64,000 nucleotides of DNA from Sporothrix humicola (taxonomy: Eukaryota > Ascomycota > Sordariomycetes > Ophiostomatales > Ophiostomataceae): the NCBI GenBank assembly GCA_021396245.1, contig WNYE01000119.1:1-64000 (forward strand), read 5' to 3'. The notes under the pieces were generated by a model. That model saw only the letters and a list, made by a program, of their open reading frames with translations. It made no database searches and was not told the DNA's origin. Every line of letters begins with the position of its first letter. Positions within the stretch are counted from its first letter, which is position 1. The translations under genes and the position numbers were made by a program. Of the stretch, positions 41,086 through 51,300 are shown in pieces.

Positions 41086-43129
41086 CTACAAGAACAAATT
41101 TGGGTCGAGAACACCAACACCACTCCCGTCATCATTTACATTGTCGCTGCCAATCAGCTGGCGCATCTCGGCCTCCTCCATCTGCCACTGCGGATCGTTA
41201 TTAACGAGAATCTGTGGAGGCAGCATGCTGCCGCTACGGCTGTCATTGTTCGCCGGCATGCCCATGTCAATGTTTTCCATGTCCATGTAGGCGCCAAACA
41301 TGTCGTCGCCGGCTAGGAGAGTATTGTCAACAGCACCATCAGCCTCGACGTCGTCGTCGTCCATGTGATCACCGCCGCCGATCCAAAACTCGTCTGGGTT
41401 GAAGAGGTTGTCGTCGTTGTCGACTGTTGTCACTGGATGGTCTTTCTGGAGATGCAGGTTGAGGTCATGTTGGCGCACAAATCGTGCGGCGCATCCAGGC
41501 AGCGTGCAACCCAATGTGCGGTTGGTGCCCAGGAGAGCATCGATCAGCATGTCTGCCGAGGGTGTTGCCAGAGCGTCGTTTGCAACAGCAATATCAGCCA
41601 TTCCTGGCAGGAGGGAGGCCGGTTGCTGCTCAGTGTCCAGACCGGCGTCCAGGACATTGACAGAGACTGGCACTGGCCGGTCGTGCCGCAGGTGTACATA
41701 CCGAATATGCTCTTCTAGCTTCATCTTGGAGACAAAGCCACGGCCACAGCCTTCGCCACGAGCCTCCCATGCAATCAAGTCGGGGTCCGCCCAGCCGTTG
41801 AATGGTTTCCTCTCAACCAAGGACCCGGCACCTCCTTCGGCAGTCGTCATGCTCGCCATATCCGCCGCGTCGTCGCCGCACACAAACCGCAGGCCTTCGT
41901 GGACTGCACGAATGTGCACATTCAGGTTCGCCCGCCGCGTAAACGCCTTGGTGCACCCGGCGTGCGGGCACACAATCGTCTTGCGGTCGGCCACGGTCTT
42001 GCCCGAGTGGTGGATGTCGACATGTTTGTGGAGTTCGGACGGGCTTGCAAAGCGTGTATCACAGAACGGGCAGTCGACATGGGCATGGCGCATGTGGGCT
42101 TCCAGAAGAGCGCGAGTAGCAAAGCCCACCCCGCCACTCGTACTCGTACCCTCATCCGCCTTCTTGCCGCACTCTTCGCACCAAAACTTGGGCGCGCCGT
42201 GCTCCCGCTCTACATGTCTCTTCAACGTCTTTTGGCTGTCGAACACGGCCTCGCACGCCTTTTTCGTGCCCGGCGCCCCGTTGACGCCCGGCACCGTGGT
42301 TTCGTGCGTGCAGACAAACGCTGGCTGGTTCAGGTGGTCGATGCGAATGTGCCGCTGCAGCGTCTGATGCTTGCGGAACGTGCGGGTGCAGGACTCGTCG
42401 TAACCCTTGCAGCGGAACCGGTCCTGGCCCTCGTGCACGGCGGCATGGCGGCGCAGGCGGGTGGCCGTCAGAAAGGCCTTGCTGCACTCGGTACAGACAT
42501 ACTGGCGCTCCTGGCTGTGGGAGCCCTTGATGTGCTGCCGCAGATGCTTTTCTTCAATGTAGGTCTTTGGGCACTCGGGGCACTTAAAGGGCCGGTCGTT
42601 TGTGTGTGAGCGGAGGTGGGCTGTGAGACGGGCAGGACGATTGAAGGTCTTGGTGCAGTTGGGCCAGGTGCAGGGGATGGTCTTGAGGTCGGATGGGAAG
42701 CGGCGCGAGGCGGTGGACAGAGCTGTGGTGACGGGAGTCGTGTGGGCTTCGGAAGGGGCCGTGTGTCCGTCCTGGGATTCAGTGTCGTCGTCGGTGGGTA
42801 TAGGGCGGCCTGGCCGGTCGTTCTCTTGTTTAGTTATGGCGGATGGCTGGCCTGGGGCGGGTTAGAATTGTCTTCTATCTGTCGTCCCTTATCCTATCCC
42901 ATGTTGACTGACCTTTTAATTGATTTAGATCGATTCCTGGCGGGATTGGCCGATCCGCCAGCAATTCGTCGGTTGCTTTTCGTTTCAACATTTTGCTGGT
43001 CGTCGATAAATGCGTTCGAGAACCATCGTCGTCTCCCGTTGCCTGGATTGCAAAAGGGACTTTCGTGGTTAAAGATGCTGTTGTGTCTGGGGAGATCACC
43101 CGCCGCTTGTTCCGTGCGGTGAAGGCCAA
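41086..43129 (-). CDS. Transcription factor IIIA, C2H2 zinc-finger protein (660 aa, 2 exons)
   Basis: Exons are 43129-42913 and 42851-41086; the 61-nt intron (GTCAGT...CCAG, with TTCTAACCC branch) joins QLKG to QPSAITKQE. About nine C2H2 fingers run from residue 110 to 370. The first is CTWPNCTKTFNRPARLTAHL, then CPECPKTYIEEKHLRQHI, then CTECSKAFLTATRLRRHAAV with TGEKP-like linkers; a later one is CPHAGCTKAFTRRANLNVHI. Clustered fingers of alternating spacing, one with an Ala/Gly-rich insertion, are typical of fungal TFIIIA, which binds the 5S rRNA internal control region and 5S rRNA. Further degenerate fingers and an acidic tail follow. An internal Met (MLKRKATDELL, residue 47) could be the true start. 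It is divergent from RPB6. Confidence 0.85.
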
Positions 43130-43485
43130 AAAATTCGCCGGGCAGAAAAAAAGTTTAGAACATGGGTGGGGGACGGGTCTTATCGATAAGACACACGCCT
43201 AAATCCAGCCACTTGTTTCTACAGGTAGAAGGGGCAAATTTGACCAATCACAGGCCGCGCCGCCTCCAAACTTTTTTCTGCTTTGGCAAGCACGCTTGCC
43301 TGCGGCCTTCAGCCTTTTTGCCCTTCTGTTCGCATGCAGACATTCTAGGGAGACTCTTTGTCCTCGTTGTTTCTTTCCCATTCGCATCACGACCTTCACG
43401 ATCCACGATCGCACCGCAACCTCGCGACCACTCTTTCGTTCATTCCACACTCGTTTCGCGACTCTCTCTTTTCTCGACAGCCACA
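43130..43485. promoter_or_regulatory. Bidirectional promoter TFIIIA / RPB6
   Basis: 356 bp separate the start codons of two divergently transcribed genes of the transcription machinery. Pyrimidine-rich leader on the RPB6 side (CTCTCTCTTTTCTC near 43461). No clear TATA box, as expected for housekeeping promoters. Confidence 0.65.
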
Positions 43486-44118
43486 ATGTCCGACTTTGGC
43501 GATGACGATGCCGGCGGTGCGCCGTAAGTGACCACGGCGCAAGCGTTTTTCTTCCACCAACTCAACCACCACTAACCCAGATTGCTTATGACAGCGACGA
43601 GACTTTGTACGATGACGACGATGCCCAGGAGTACTACGACCCCGAGGTGCTCGAGGGCGACGAGGACGGCGAGGGCAACGGCGCCGGCTTCGCCAACGGC
43701 GACGACGAGATGGACATTATCGTGTCCGGCGACCCGTCGGCGATTGCCAACCAAAAGAACCAGAACGGCGGCGGTGCCGGCGCAAACGGCCGCGTCAACA
43801 ATGTCAAGTCGCACAAGGATAAGAAGATCCCCAACGAGCTGCGGACGACGACGCCCTTTATGACAAAGTACGAGCGCGCGCGCATCCTCGGCACCCGTGC
43901 TCTCCAGATTAGGTAGGTGTCCTCCCTCCGGTCGATGCTTTGAATCGCGCTAACCTGTCAGTATGAACGCCCCCGTGTTGGTCGACCTGGAGGGCGAGAC
44001 GGACCCGCTGCAGATTGCCATGAAGGAGCTGCGCGAGAAGAAGGTGCCTCTGATTGTGCGGCGGTACCTGCCGGACGGTTTCTACGAGGACTGGACCTGC
44101 GAAGAGCTGCTGCAGTAG
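43486..44118 (+). CDS. RPB6: RNA polymerases I/II/III shared subunit Rpb6 / ABC23 (170 aa, 3 exons)
   Basis: Exons are 43486-43523, 43595-43912 and 43962-44118, introns 71 and 49 nt (donors GTAAGT and GTAGGT). A long acidic N-terminus (residues 1-60, Asp/Glu/Gly/Asn) precedes the conserved core. The core reads RTTTPFMTKYERARILGTRA, then LQISMNAPVLVDLEG, DPLQIAMKELREKK and PLIVRRYLPDGFYEDW. The second intron splits the Ser of QISMNAP. This essential subunit stabilises the clamp of all three nuclear RNA polymerases. Length is close to yeast Rpo26 (155 aa). Confidence 0.97.
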
Positions 44119-44809
44119 AGGCGAGTCGTATCTAGGAGGAAAGAGTCTGCGGCAACGTGGACGAGACGGGTCTGCATTTAGCGAAGGCGTTATTTTCAAA
44201 TTTTATTTGCGCAGGAAAACTTTCTCGGTTGGATCCTCAGAAAGCGGTAGAAAAGATAATCAGAAAAGGATCAAAAGGTTTATGGATATCAATATAAGAA
44301 CCAGGAGTTATATAAGTAAAGAACATGGTGTTGGTGTAATTGTTGTGACGAAGGATATTCAAACGATTAACGTAGAGACTCGCATTGTTCACATTAGACG
44401 GGCGACGGTGTTGTCATATTTTTTATCATTTTCTTCTCGAGTAGCAGCTGCCGTCTATCATAGTCTATTAGACGAAGCAACTGATTGTAGTAATAAAGCA
44501 AGTTAAAAAGAAGCAAGAAAAGCAAACAATAACGCCCTCGCCGAATGGAGATCCCTTTTCTTTTCATCCCAAAGTTTGATCCCGCATGTTTTCCAGCATC
44601 GTTTCTTTCTATAGATCGGATGCCAAAAAGTGTGAGAGAGAGAGCGAGAGAGAGAGGAAAAGGCAGGAGCAAAGTCAAAGTCTTTTTATATATTACACGT
44701 ACAACGGTCTGTCAGGGACAGCAAAAATAGACGACACCATACCCACGGCATCCGACCACAAACCAAACAAGAACGACACTGAAGACGAAGACATAAAAGG
44801 CTTGGCCAC
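44119..44809. other. Convergent AT-rich intergenic region
   Basis: 691 bp between RPB6 and SEC63 3' ends. A GAGAGAGCGAGAGAGAGAGG microsatellite lies at about 44637. No gene recognised. Confidence 0.5.
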
Positions 44810-47028
44810 CTAGTCCTCGTCCTCCGTGTCCGTGTTCGTGTCGCTCGTGTCGTCGCCCACCTCGTCTGTGCCGCTCTCGTCATCGTCCTCCTCGTCGTCC
44901 GAGTCCACCACCTTGGCCTTCTTTACTGGCGCGCCCTTTGCCGCGTTCATAATGCCGGCAATCGAGTCCTCGTCGGGCTCGCTGATCTCGTCCTCATCGG
45001 CCATCTCCGCCGCCTGGCTCGCGTCCTTGACGACCAGCGTCACCTCCGTCTTGGTGTCGAAGCCAATGTAGCTGTCGCACATGACGTGCATCACAAACGT
45101 GTACTGGCCAGCCTGCGGCGGTGCCATAAACTGCGCCTTGAGCGTCTGCATGTTGAACGTGGGCGTCTTGCCATCCTCCTCGAACAGCGGGCGGTCAAAG
45201 GCCGTGAAGGTGAAGGGAGGGACGACCATCTTGCCCTGCTTGGAGTCGGTGAGGAAAACGTGCCAGCGGGGCGAGTAGTCGCGGCCAAAGTACGGCGCAT
45301 ATGCCAATGGGGGCAGGTTGGCCTTGCCGTTGCCGGCGTCCGAGGTGATAGCGGTGCCGTCAGGGTTGCGGCCAACAATGGTCTTGGGTTTCCGGCCCAG
45401 GATGGCGTCGAGATCGTCTTCGGCCGGGTCCGCGTCAAGCAGGTCGAGCGGCTCCACCTCGGGTGCCGACTCGGCGAAACCAGGAGGAATGAAGCGGCCC
45501 TTGACAACCAGGCTGACTAGCGACGAAGGGATGATGTGCTTCTCGCCGGGGACCTTGAAGAAGGCCTTGGCGACACGGAGATGGGGGAGCTGCTTGGCGA
45601 CAGAGACAGCCTCGTCGTACTGCTCGGCAGTCAGGCGACCGCTGCCAACAGCAAGCTTTCTCCGCTTGGCGTCGGGAAGATCCATAAGGCGCTGGATGGG
45701 CATGGTGACAGTAGAATCGCCCTCGATGGCCTTGGCGACGGCGGGCGTAATGTGCGGGAGCTGCTGGAGCGGCGAGGACTTGGGTGCAAGGGCCTGGATG
45801 AAGAGCTGGCCAGCCTTGAAGGAGGCAATAACGGGGGCAGTGTTGCCGTAGGCGAGAGCGATGGCGGTGAAGGAGCGGGTCAGGATGTTGGCAATGGGAG
45901 CAACCTCAAACTTGTGCTTCTCCAGGGTGGTGTCGCCCAGGTCAACGCGGCCGAGGTAGGCCCACAGAAGAGCCAAGACCTTGCGGCGGACGCCGTTGTC
46001 GAGCTTGTCGAGCTTTTCGCGGTCGGCCGTAGATAGGCCAGCAATGGTCAGGGAAGAGGAGGCAGTTGTCGCGGCGTCGGCATCGGCGGATGCGGCAGAG
46101 ACAGCAGGGGCAGTAATGCGAGCTTCCACAGTGGCCAGGCCCGAGTCGGCCTTGTCGCCAGGCAGGATGGCGTCAAACTCCTTGCCAGTCGACAGCGCCG
46201 ACACGAGGCCCGCCTCGTCAATGTCATCGGCGTACTCTTGGAAAAAACGGTTGGCGCTCTCCATCAGGACGCCCTCCTTGGACCGGCTCTGGGTACCGTA
46301 CCACCAGGAGCCCACAACATAGGGCAGGAGGACGCCAAAGAGCAAAAAGTAGAGCAGCACGACGTACTTGCCGTTGCCGTCAGTAATAATGAGCTTGGGC
46401 AGGCCGATGCTGATGCTGGTGCCCTGCTTGCCGTCGGGGTGGCCGTAGAGAAGGTAGTTGTTGCGGATCTCCTCGTCGGTCAGCGCCTGGTACGCCTTGG
46501 AGATGTCGACGTAGCGGTCGTTGAGCATCTCCATGGTCTCGTTCTTGGACGGATCCGGCTTGATCTTGTCGGGATGGAACTTGCGCGAGAGCTGCTTGTA
46601 TGCGCTCTTGATGGCCTTTTCTGTTGCGGACTAGATTTGTTAGGAGAGAACGATGCAAAATAGCGAGTGACAAGGGGACATACGTCTGCAATGCCCAGGA
46701 TATCGTATGGGTTCCAGATGCGCTCGATCTTGGCAGTCTCGGCGAACTGGATTAGATAGAGCATATAGCCCATCGTGGCCCAGCCGACGGCGACGGCCAA
46801 GATGAGGCCGAGTCGCCGCTGCTGGCGACGGTACTTTGCGCGCTCGGCATCGACAAGGTCTGAGTGGTTGTGGCGGAACTTGGACTGCACACGGGGGAAG
46901 ACGGCAGCCGGGTTGCCCAGGCCCTTGAGCAGGACATAGGTCAACGGCAGCGTGATGATGACGGCGAGCGTGAAGACGAAGAACGGCCACAAGTCGCCAG
47001 TCTCGTCGTAGTCGTAGTCGACGGCCAT
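44810..47028 (-). CDS. SEC63: ER translocon component Sec63 (721 aa, 2 exons)
   Basis: J-domain membrane protein that recruits Kar2/BiP to the Sec61 channel for post-translational import. Exons are 47028-46684 and 46630-44810; the 53-nt intron (GTATGT, CTAAC branch, TAG) lies inside the J domain. Order: membrane segments at about residues 13-35 and 75-95; lumenal J domain about 106-170 (NPYDILGIADSATEKAIKSA, with HPDK at 134); a third membrane segment about 200-222. The Brl/Sec63 region follows (HLRVAKAFFKVPGEKHI, PYFGRDYSPRWHVFLTDSKQ), and last a strongly acidic C-terminal tail (the Sec62-binding end in yeast). All elements and length agree with the family. Confidence 0.96.
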
Positions 47029-48542
47029 GGTATCGGGCGGGCGGCACGAGACCAGGTAAGGAGGGGGGTTGTCGAGAGATCACGGTCCGAATGAATCGAA
47101 AGGGGCTTAATCGTCGAACGTCAAGGAATCCTGTCGATGGTCGATGGTTGATGAAGCTATTCACGACGCGCAAACAAACGTCGGAATCGACTTGATAGGG
47201 ATGGGACAAATATAAAGTAAGGAAACAATAAAAGAAGACAAAAGAGAGAAGAGAAGAAAAAAGAAAAAAGAAAAACAGCAAAGAAGCAGCACAGTTGGCT
47301 GGTTGCTGGATGGTTGGTGACGTTTCGCAAAAAGGGCAAAAACGAAGTGGATTTTGTGCGAAAGGTGCAAGGTGATGTGGCCTGGCAAGATACACGGCAA
47401 TTTTTAAGCTCACAGTTCCATCTTGAATCGTGGCCTTCCCCAGCAGGGAGGCGCTCGTTGTAATTGGGGCGGGACGAGGCAAGAGCTAAAGTTGGTAGGA
47501 AGTTGGTAGTAATTGGTAGAAATTGATAGTTGGCACTGTGTGCCACCAACCAGGGCGCGCAGATCAGGGTCTGCTACAGTGCGTTTTCTGGGCCGCACTA
47601 TATACGAGCACAAGCCTCCTATTTTCGAAGCGCAGAGAAAACCCCTGGCTTGCCCAAAGCGGTAGTCAAAAAGACCCCTCCAAACCGCAAAGCGAGACCG
47701 CAAACTGCAAGTGCAATCCGACCTTGGCCATATACGGAGTTGCGGTGCTCCTTCCCTTTCGCAGGGAGAAACAAAGCACACGCGTGCTCAAGACATGAGG
47801 TTTGGGAAAGAACAGAATATGAAAACGAAGGAGAGAACGACATGGAAAAGCAAAGAAGGAAAGAACAACCCAAACCAGGAAAAAGCATACGTCGTCAGAA
47901 GGCTGAGAAAAGGATGCGACGGGTCATTCTGGATAAATCCATGTGCCCGTCCTCCGTTGCTGACATGTTTCCTCGGAACATCACACTCTGATCTTATGAA
48001 CTTGGATAATTTTTATGATTTTTTTATTCTTCTATCCTATGGGACGCCGGTAGTCTACTTTGCAAATAAAAGAGGGTGTAAATGAGATGAAAGAAGACAT
48101 GATGATGATGAGAAAAGGACAAACAACCGGAAAAAAAGCAGACAGGGCGAAACGAACCACCACTTTTTTCTAATAGTCTTTTTTCATGCTCGGTTCTTTC
48201 CATTCTGCGAGAGAACAACGCAACAACAGAAAATGCCGTGATAGATGTAGATGACGGGTGCGGGAGAAGAAAAGGGAATGAAGAGGGAAATTACAAGCAA
48301 AAAAGGGGAAACAAAATGAAAAGAAGAAAAGAGAAAGCCTCCCCAGATAAAGGTCGGTAATATCAAACCCTCATCTGGTAAAGAAGAGAAAGAACCTTCC
48401 GGTAAGGGAAGAAGAGGAACCTCTCGACAAAAGCAACAAACAAAACACACAAAAAGCGACACCTAGAGGACTGGGGTGGGGGCCGGTAAATGCTGAGACC
48501 AAGAATGATGAACCAATGCTGCCAAAAGAGATCCAAGTCCGT
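47029..48542. other. Intergenic region upstream of SEC63
   Basis: About 1.5 kb of mixed composition with A-rich (47210-47280) and purine-rich (48070-48440, plus strand) stretches and one TACGGAGT (47733-47740). No gene is recognised. It also holds whatever 3' UTR the co-chaperone gene has. Confidence 0.5.
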
Positions 48543-48863
48543 TTATGCACGCGACACCAGCTGTGGGCGGACGCGTTGCAGGATAAGGTAGATCAGGCCA
48601 GCAATGACGGCCAGAATGGCGACCAGGACGGGCGGTAGAAGGACCAGGGCGGCCAAGACAAAGATGCCGATGCGCTGCACCATAGAAAGCAACTGCTCGT
48701 GGCGTGCTGTCCTCCTCGATGCAGCCGATGCGGCGTTCCATCCATAATCCTTTTCACGGTGGTCTTTGTGGCCTCTGTCATCGTCCTCGTCGTCATCATC
48801 TTCGTAGCCTTCCCAGCCTTCATACTCGTCCTCTTCGTCTTCCTCTCCTTCCCTTGCGGGTTG
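48543..48863 (-). other. In-frame extension beyond the TPR/J co-chaperone stop codon (106 sense codons)
   Basis: Directly after the TGA at 48866-48864, the same reading frame stays open for 106 codons and ends with TAA at 48545-48543. The translation has clear protein character. It starts with a Glu/Asp-rich stretch (EGEEDEEDEYEGWEGYEDDD). A basic/Ala-rich linker (AASAASRRTARHEQLL) follows. Last is a 31-residue hydrophobic block with a central Pro-Pro (IGIFVLAALVLLPPVLVAIL, then AVIAGLIYLIL) ending in a basic tail, QRVRPQLVSRA. The only in-frame ATG is late (SMVQRIG). The stop context is TGA-C, the leakiest class. Explanations are stop readthrough, an isoform made by non-canonical splicing, a small separate gene, or a recently acquired nonsense codon. 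Confidence 0.55.
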
Positions 48864-51300
48864 TCACTGGAACTGGAAGCCGCCGGGGAAACCACCGCGC
48901 TGGCGACCGCCGCCACCGCCAGGGAAGCCGCCGCTAAAGCCGCCACCACCGAAACCACCGCCGCCGAAGCCACCACCACCAAAGCCGCCGCCGCCCTGGC
49001 CGCCCATCATGCTGAATAGGATCTCAGGGTCGATGCCGCCGTGCATGCCGCCGCCGCCGCCAAACATGTCCGAGGGGTCCATCAGGTCCTCGCCGCTGTC
49101 GTAGCGGGCGCGTTTTTGCGAGTCGCTCAGGGTCTCGTAGGCCTCGCCAATGTCCTTGAAGCGGGCCTCGGCATTCTCGTCGCCGGGGTTCTTGTCCGGG
49201 TGGTGGACGACGGCCAGTTTCCGGTAGGCCTTCTTGATCTCCTTGTCGTCGGCGTCCTTGCCGACACCAAGGATCTTGTAGTAGTCCTTGCGCTGGCTCT
49301 TCTTGAGCTCGAGCTCCGCGCGCTTGACTTCCTTGAGGACGGTGCGGTCCTCGGGCTCGCGCTCGGCCAGCGCCTTCCACTCGCGCACGGCATCCTCCCA
49401 GCGCTCGGCCAGACCGTAGGCGTTGGCCTTGGTGCGGCGCGCCTTGCTGTACGAGGGATCGAGGGCAATGGCAGCATCGCAGTCTGAGATGGCGTCGTCG
49501 TACTGCTTGAGCTTGAGGCGGCACAGTGCGCGGTTCTGCAGCAGCTTGGAGTTGATGCCACGGTTCGCGGGGTCGATGCTGAGGGCGTCGGTGTACTTGT
49601 CAATGGCCGCCTGCCAGTTGCCGGCCTTGTACTCCTTGTTACCCTCCTCCTTCATGCGGTCGAGCTTCTGGACAATGCGCAGCCACTTGATGGCGTCCTT
49701 CATGTCCGGGTCTAGGTCGATGGCGCGGCGGAAGTGGCGCTCGGCCTGGGTATTGTCGCCCTGCGAGTAGAGGGCGCGGCCGCGCAGGATAATAGCCTCG
49801 GGGTCCTTGTTGTTGTAGCGCAGCAGCGAGATGGCAATGTTGGCAGCCTCACCAATGTTGTTCTCGCCGCCCATCTTGAGGTAGGCGTCACCGCGCATCA
49901 GCTGCCACTTGCGCGGCTGCACAGCGCTGGGGCCGAGCAGACGGCTGGCCATGTCGAGGGCATGCAGCACCATTGAGCCCGTAGTGCCGTTATCGAGGGC
50001 GTCACGTGCCGCATTGACATGCTGGAGCATCTCCTTGGCGGGGGCCATATCCTTGGCCGATGGTGGCGGGTGGATGCGGCCAAAGGTCAGGATGGCATCC
50101 TCGGGCTGGCCCAAGCTAGTGTAGATGCGCGCCAGACGCAGCAGGATCTTGGGGTTCTGGGGGTCGATATCGGTTGCGCGCAAGCAGTCCTCCAGAGCGG
50201 AAGAGTAGTTGCCTGCAGACATGTATGCTGCCGCACGATTGCTAAGGTACGTAGCAGACTGTGGTACCAAGTTGACAGCTGATTGAGTTAGTGAGCGGTC
50301 GCTAGGACTAGATGTTGCAAGTACTCAAATAAAAGTACGTACCCTTTGTGTATTCGCCAATGGCAGCGTGGTAGCTCTTCTCCTTGAAGTACTTGTTGCC
50401 CAGGTTCTTGAAGGCCTCGGCCTCCTCCTCTGGCGTCGGAGCAGGTGTCTTGTGCGGCGGGGGCACGGGCACGTCGCCGTTGCTGGTGCCGTTCACTGGC
50501 ACAGTGCCATTGCTTGCGGGTGCCGGCGACGAGGCAGACTGTGCATTGGAGGGAGAGGATGTGGACTGCGGTGGTGACTGAGAGCGCTTGTTGGACTGCG
50601 TCTTTTGCAAGGGAGTGGGGGAAGAGGGGCTGGCGGCGCCGGACGTCACGCCCGGCGTTTCACGGTCGGTATCCATGGATGTGCGGTTGGACATGGCAGA
50701 GAGACGGGAGAGACGTTTGCGCTCCTCTGGCGGGAGATTCAGAGGATGGGTGTTGGGGTCGATCTTTCGCCGGCGAGACGACGAAGACGAAGAACCAAGG
50801 TTGTTGGCGGAGGAGGACGAGGTGAGTGGCGAACCCGGTTCTCGGTCTCGTGTACTTTCTCGGTCTCCTGCTGTTGCGCGGTCGTAATGCCGTGCAGACG
50901 AGGAAGTCGAGGTATAATGGCGCGCTGAGGAAGACGATGAAGACTTCTTTGGCCGCGGGGAAGAGGCAGGTGAGCCCGAGTACGGCTGCTGCGCAGACGG
51001 AGACGTGGACCGGTGCTTGGTGGCAGAGGACCGTGCAGAGCCGGCAGCGGCGGTTGAAGAGGGCGGGAAAAGAGAGGGAGAGGCTGAGGAGGCTGAAGCC
51101 GAAGAAATCTTAGTGGGAGACGACGCTTTGGTGGGCGATGCCGTCGTAGCAAATTGCTTCGTGGGAGAACGGCTTGCGGGCGAAGCTGGTTCTGATCGTG
51201 CCGGCGAGGGAAGGTAGTCGTCTTCGTCCTCGTATGGTGGTGCGCCAGCAGAAGCGTTGGCAGTGGGTTTTCGGGAAGGTTTTTTGTTGAAAAACTTCAT
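48864..51300 (-). CDS. TPR and J-domain co-chaperone, DNAJC7-like (790 aa, 2 exons)
   Basis: Exons are 51300-50343 and 50278-48864; the 64-nt intron (GTACGT...CAG) joins EYTK to AVNLVPQ within the first TPR. Residues 1-280 are Ser/Pro-rich and probably disordered, with many potential phosphorylation sites. From about 290 to 640 lie tandem TPR repeats (EAFKNLGNKYFKEKSYHAAI, NRAAAYMSAGNYSSALEDC, KEEGNKEYKAGNWQAAIDKY, NRALCRLKLKQYDDAISDCD). The J domain follows at about 648-712 (KDYYKILGVGKDADDKEIKK, HPD at 679-681), then a Gly/Phe-rich C-terminus. This order is that of human DNAJC7 and fungal relatives, which link Hsp70 and Hsp90. No signal peptide, so cytosolic unless the extension described next to it is translated. 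Confidence 0.92.
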
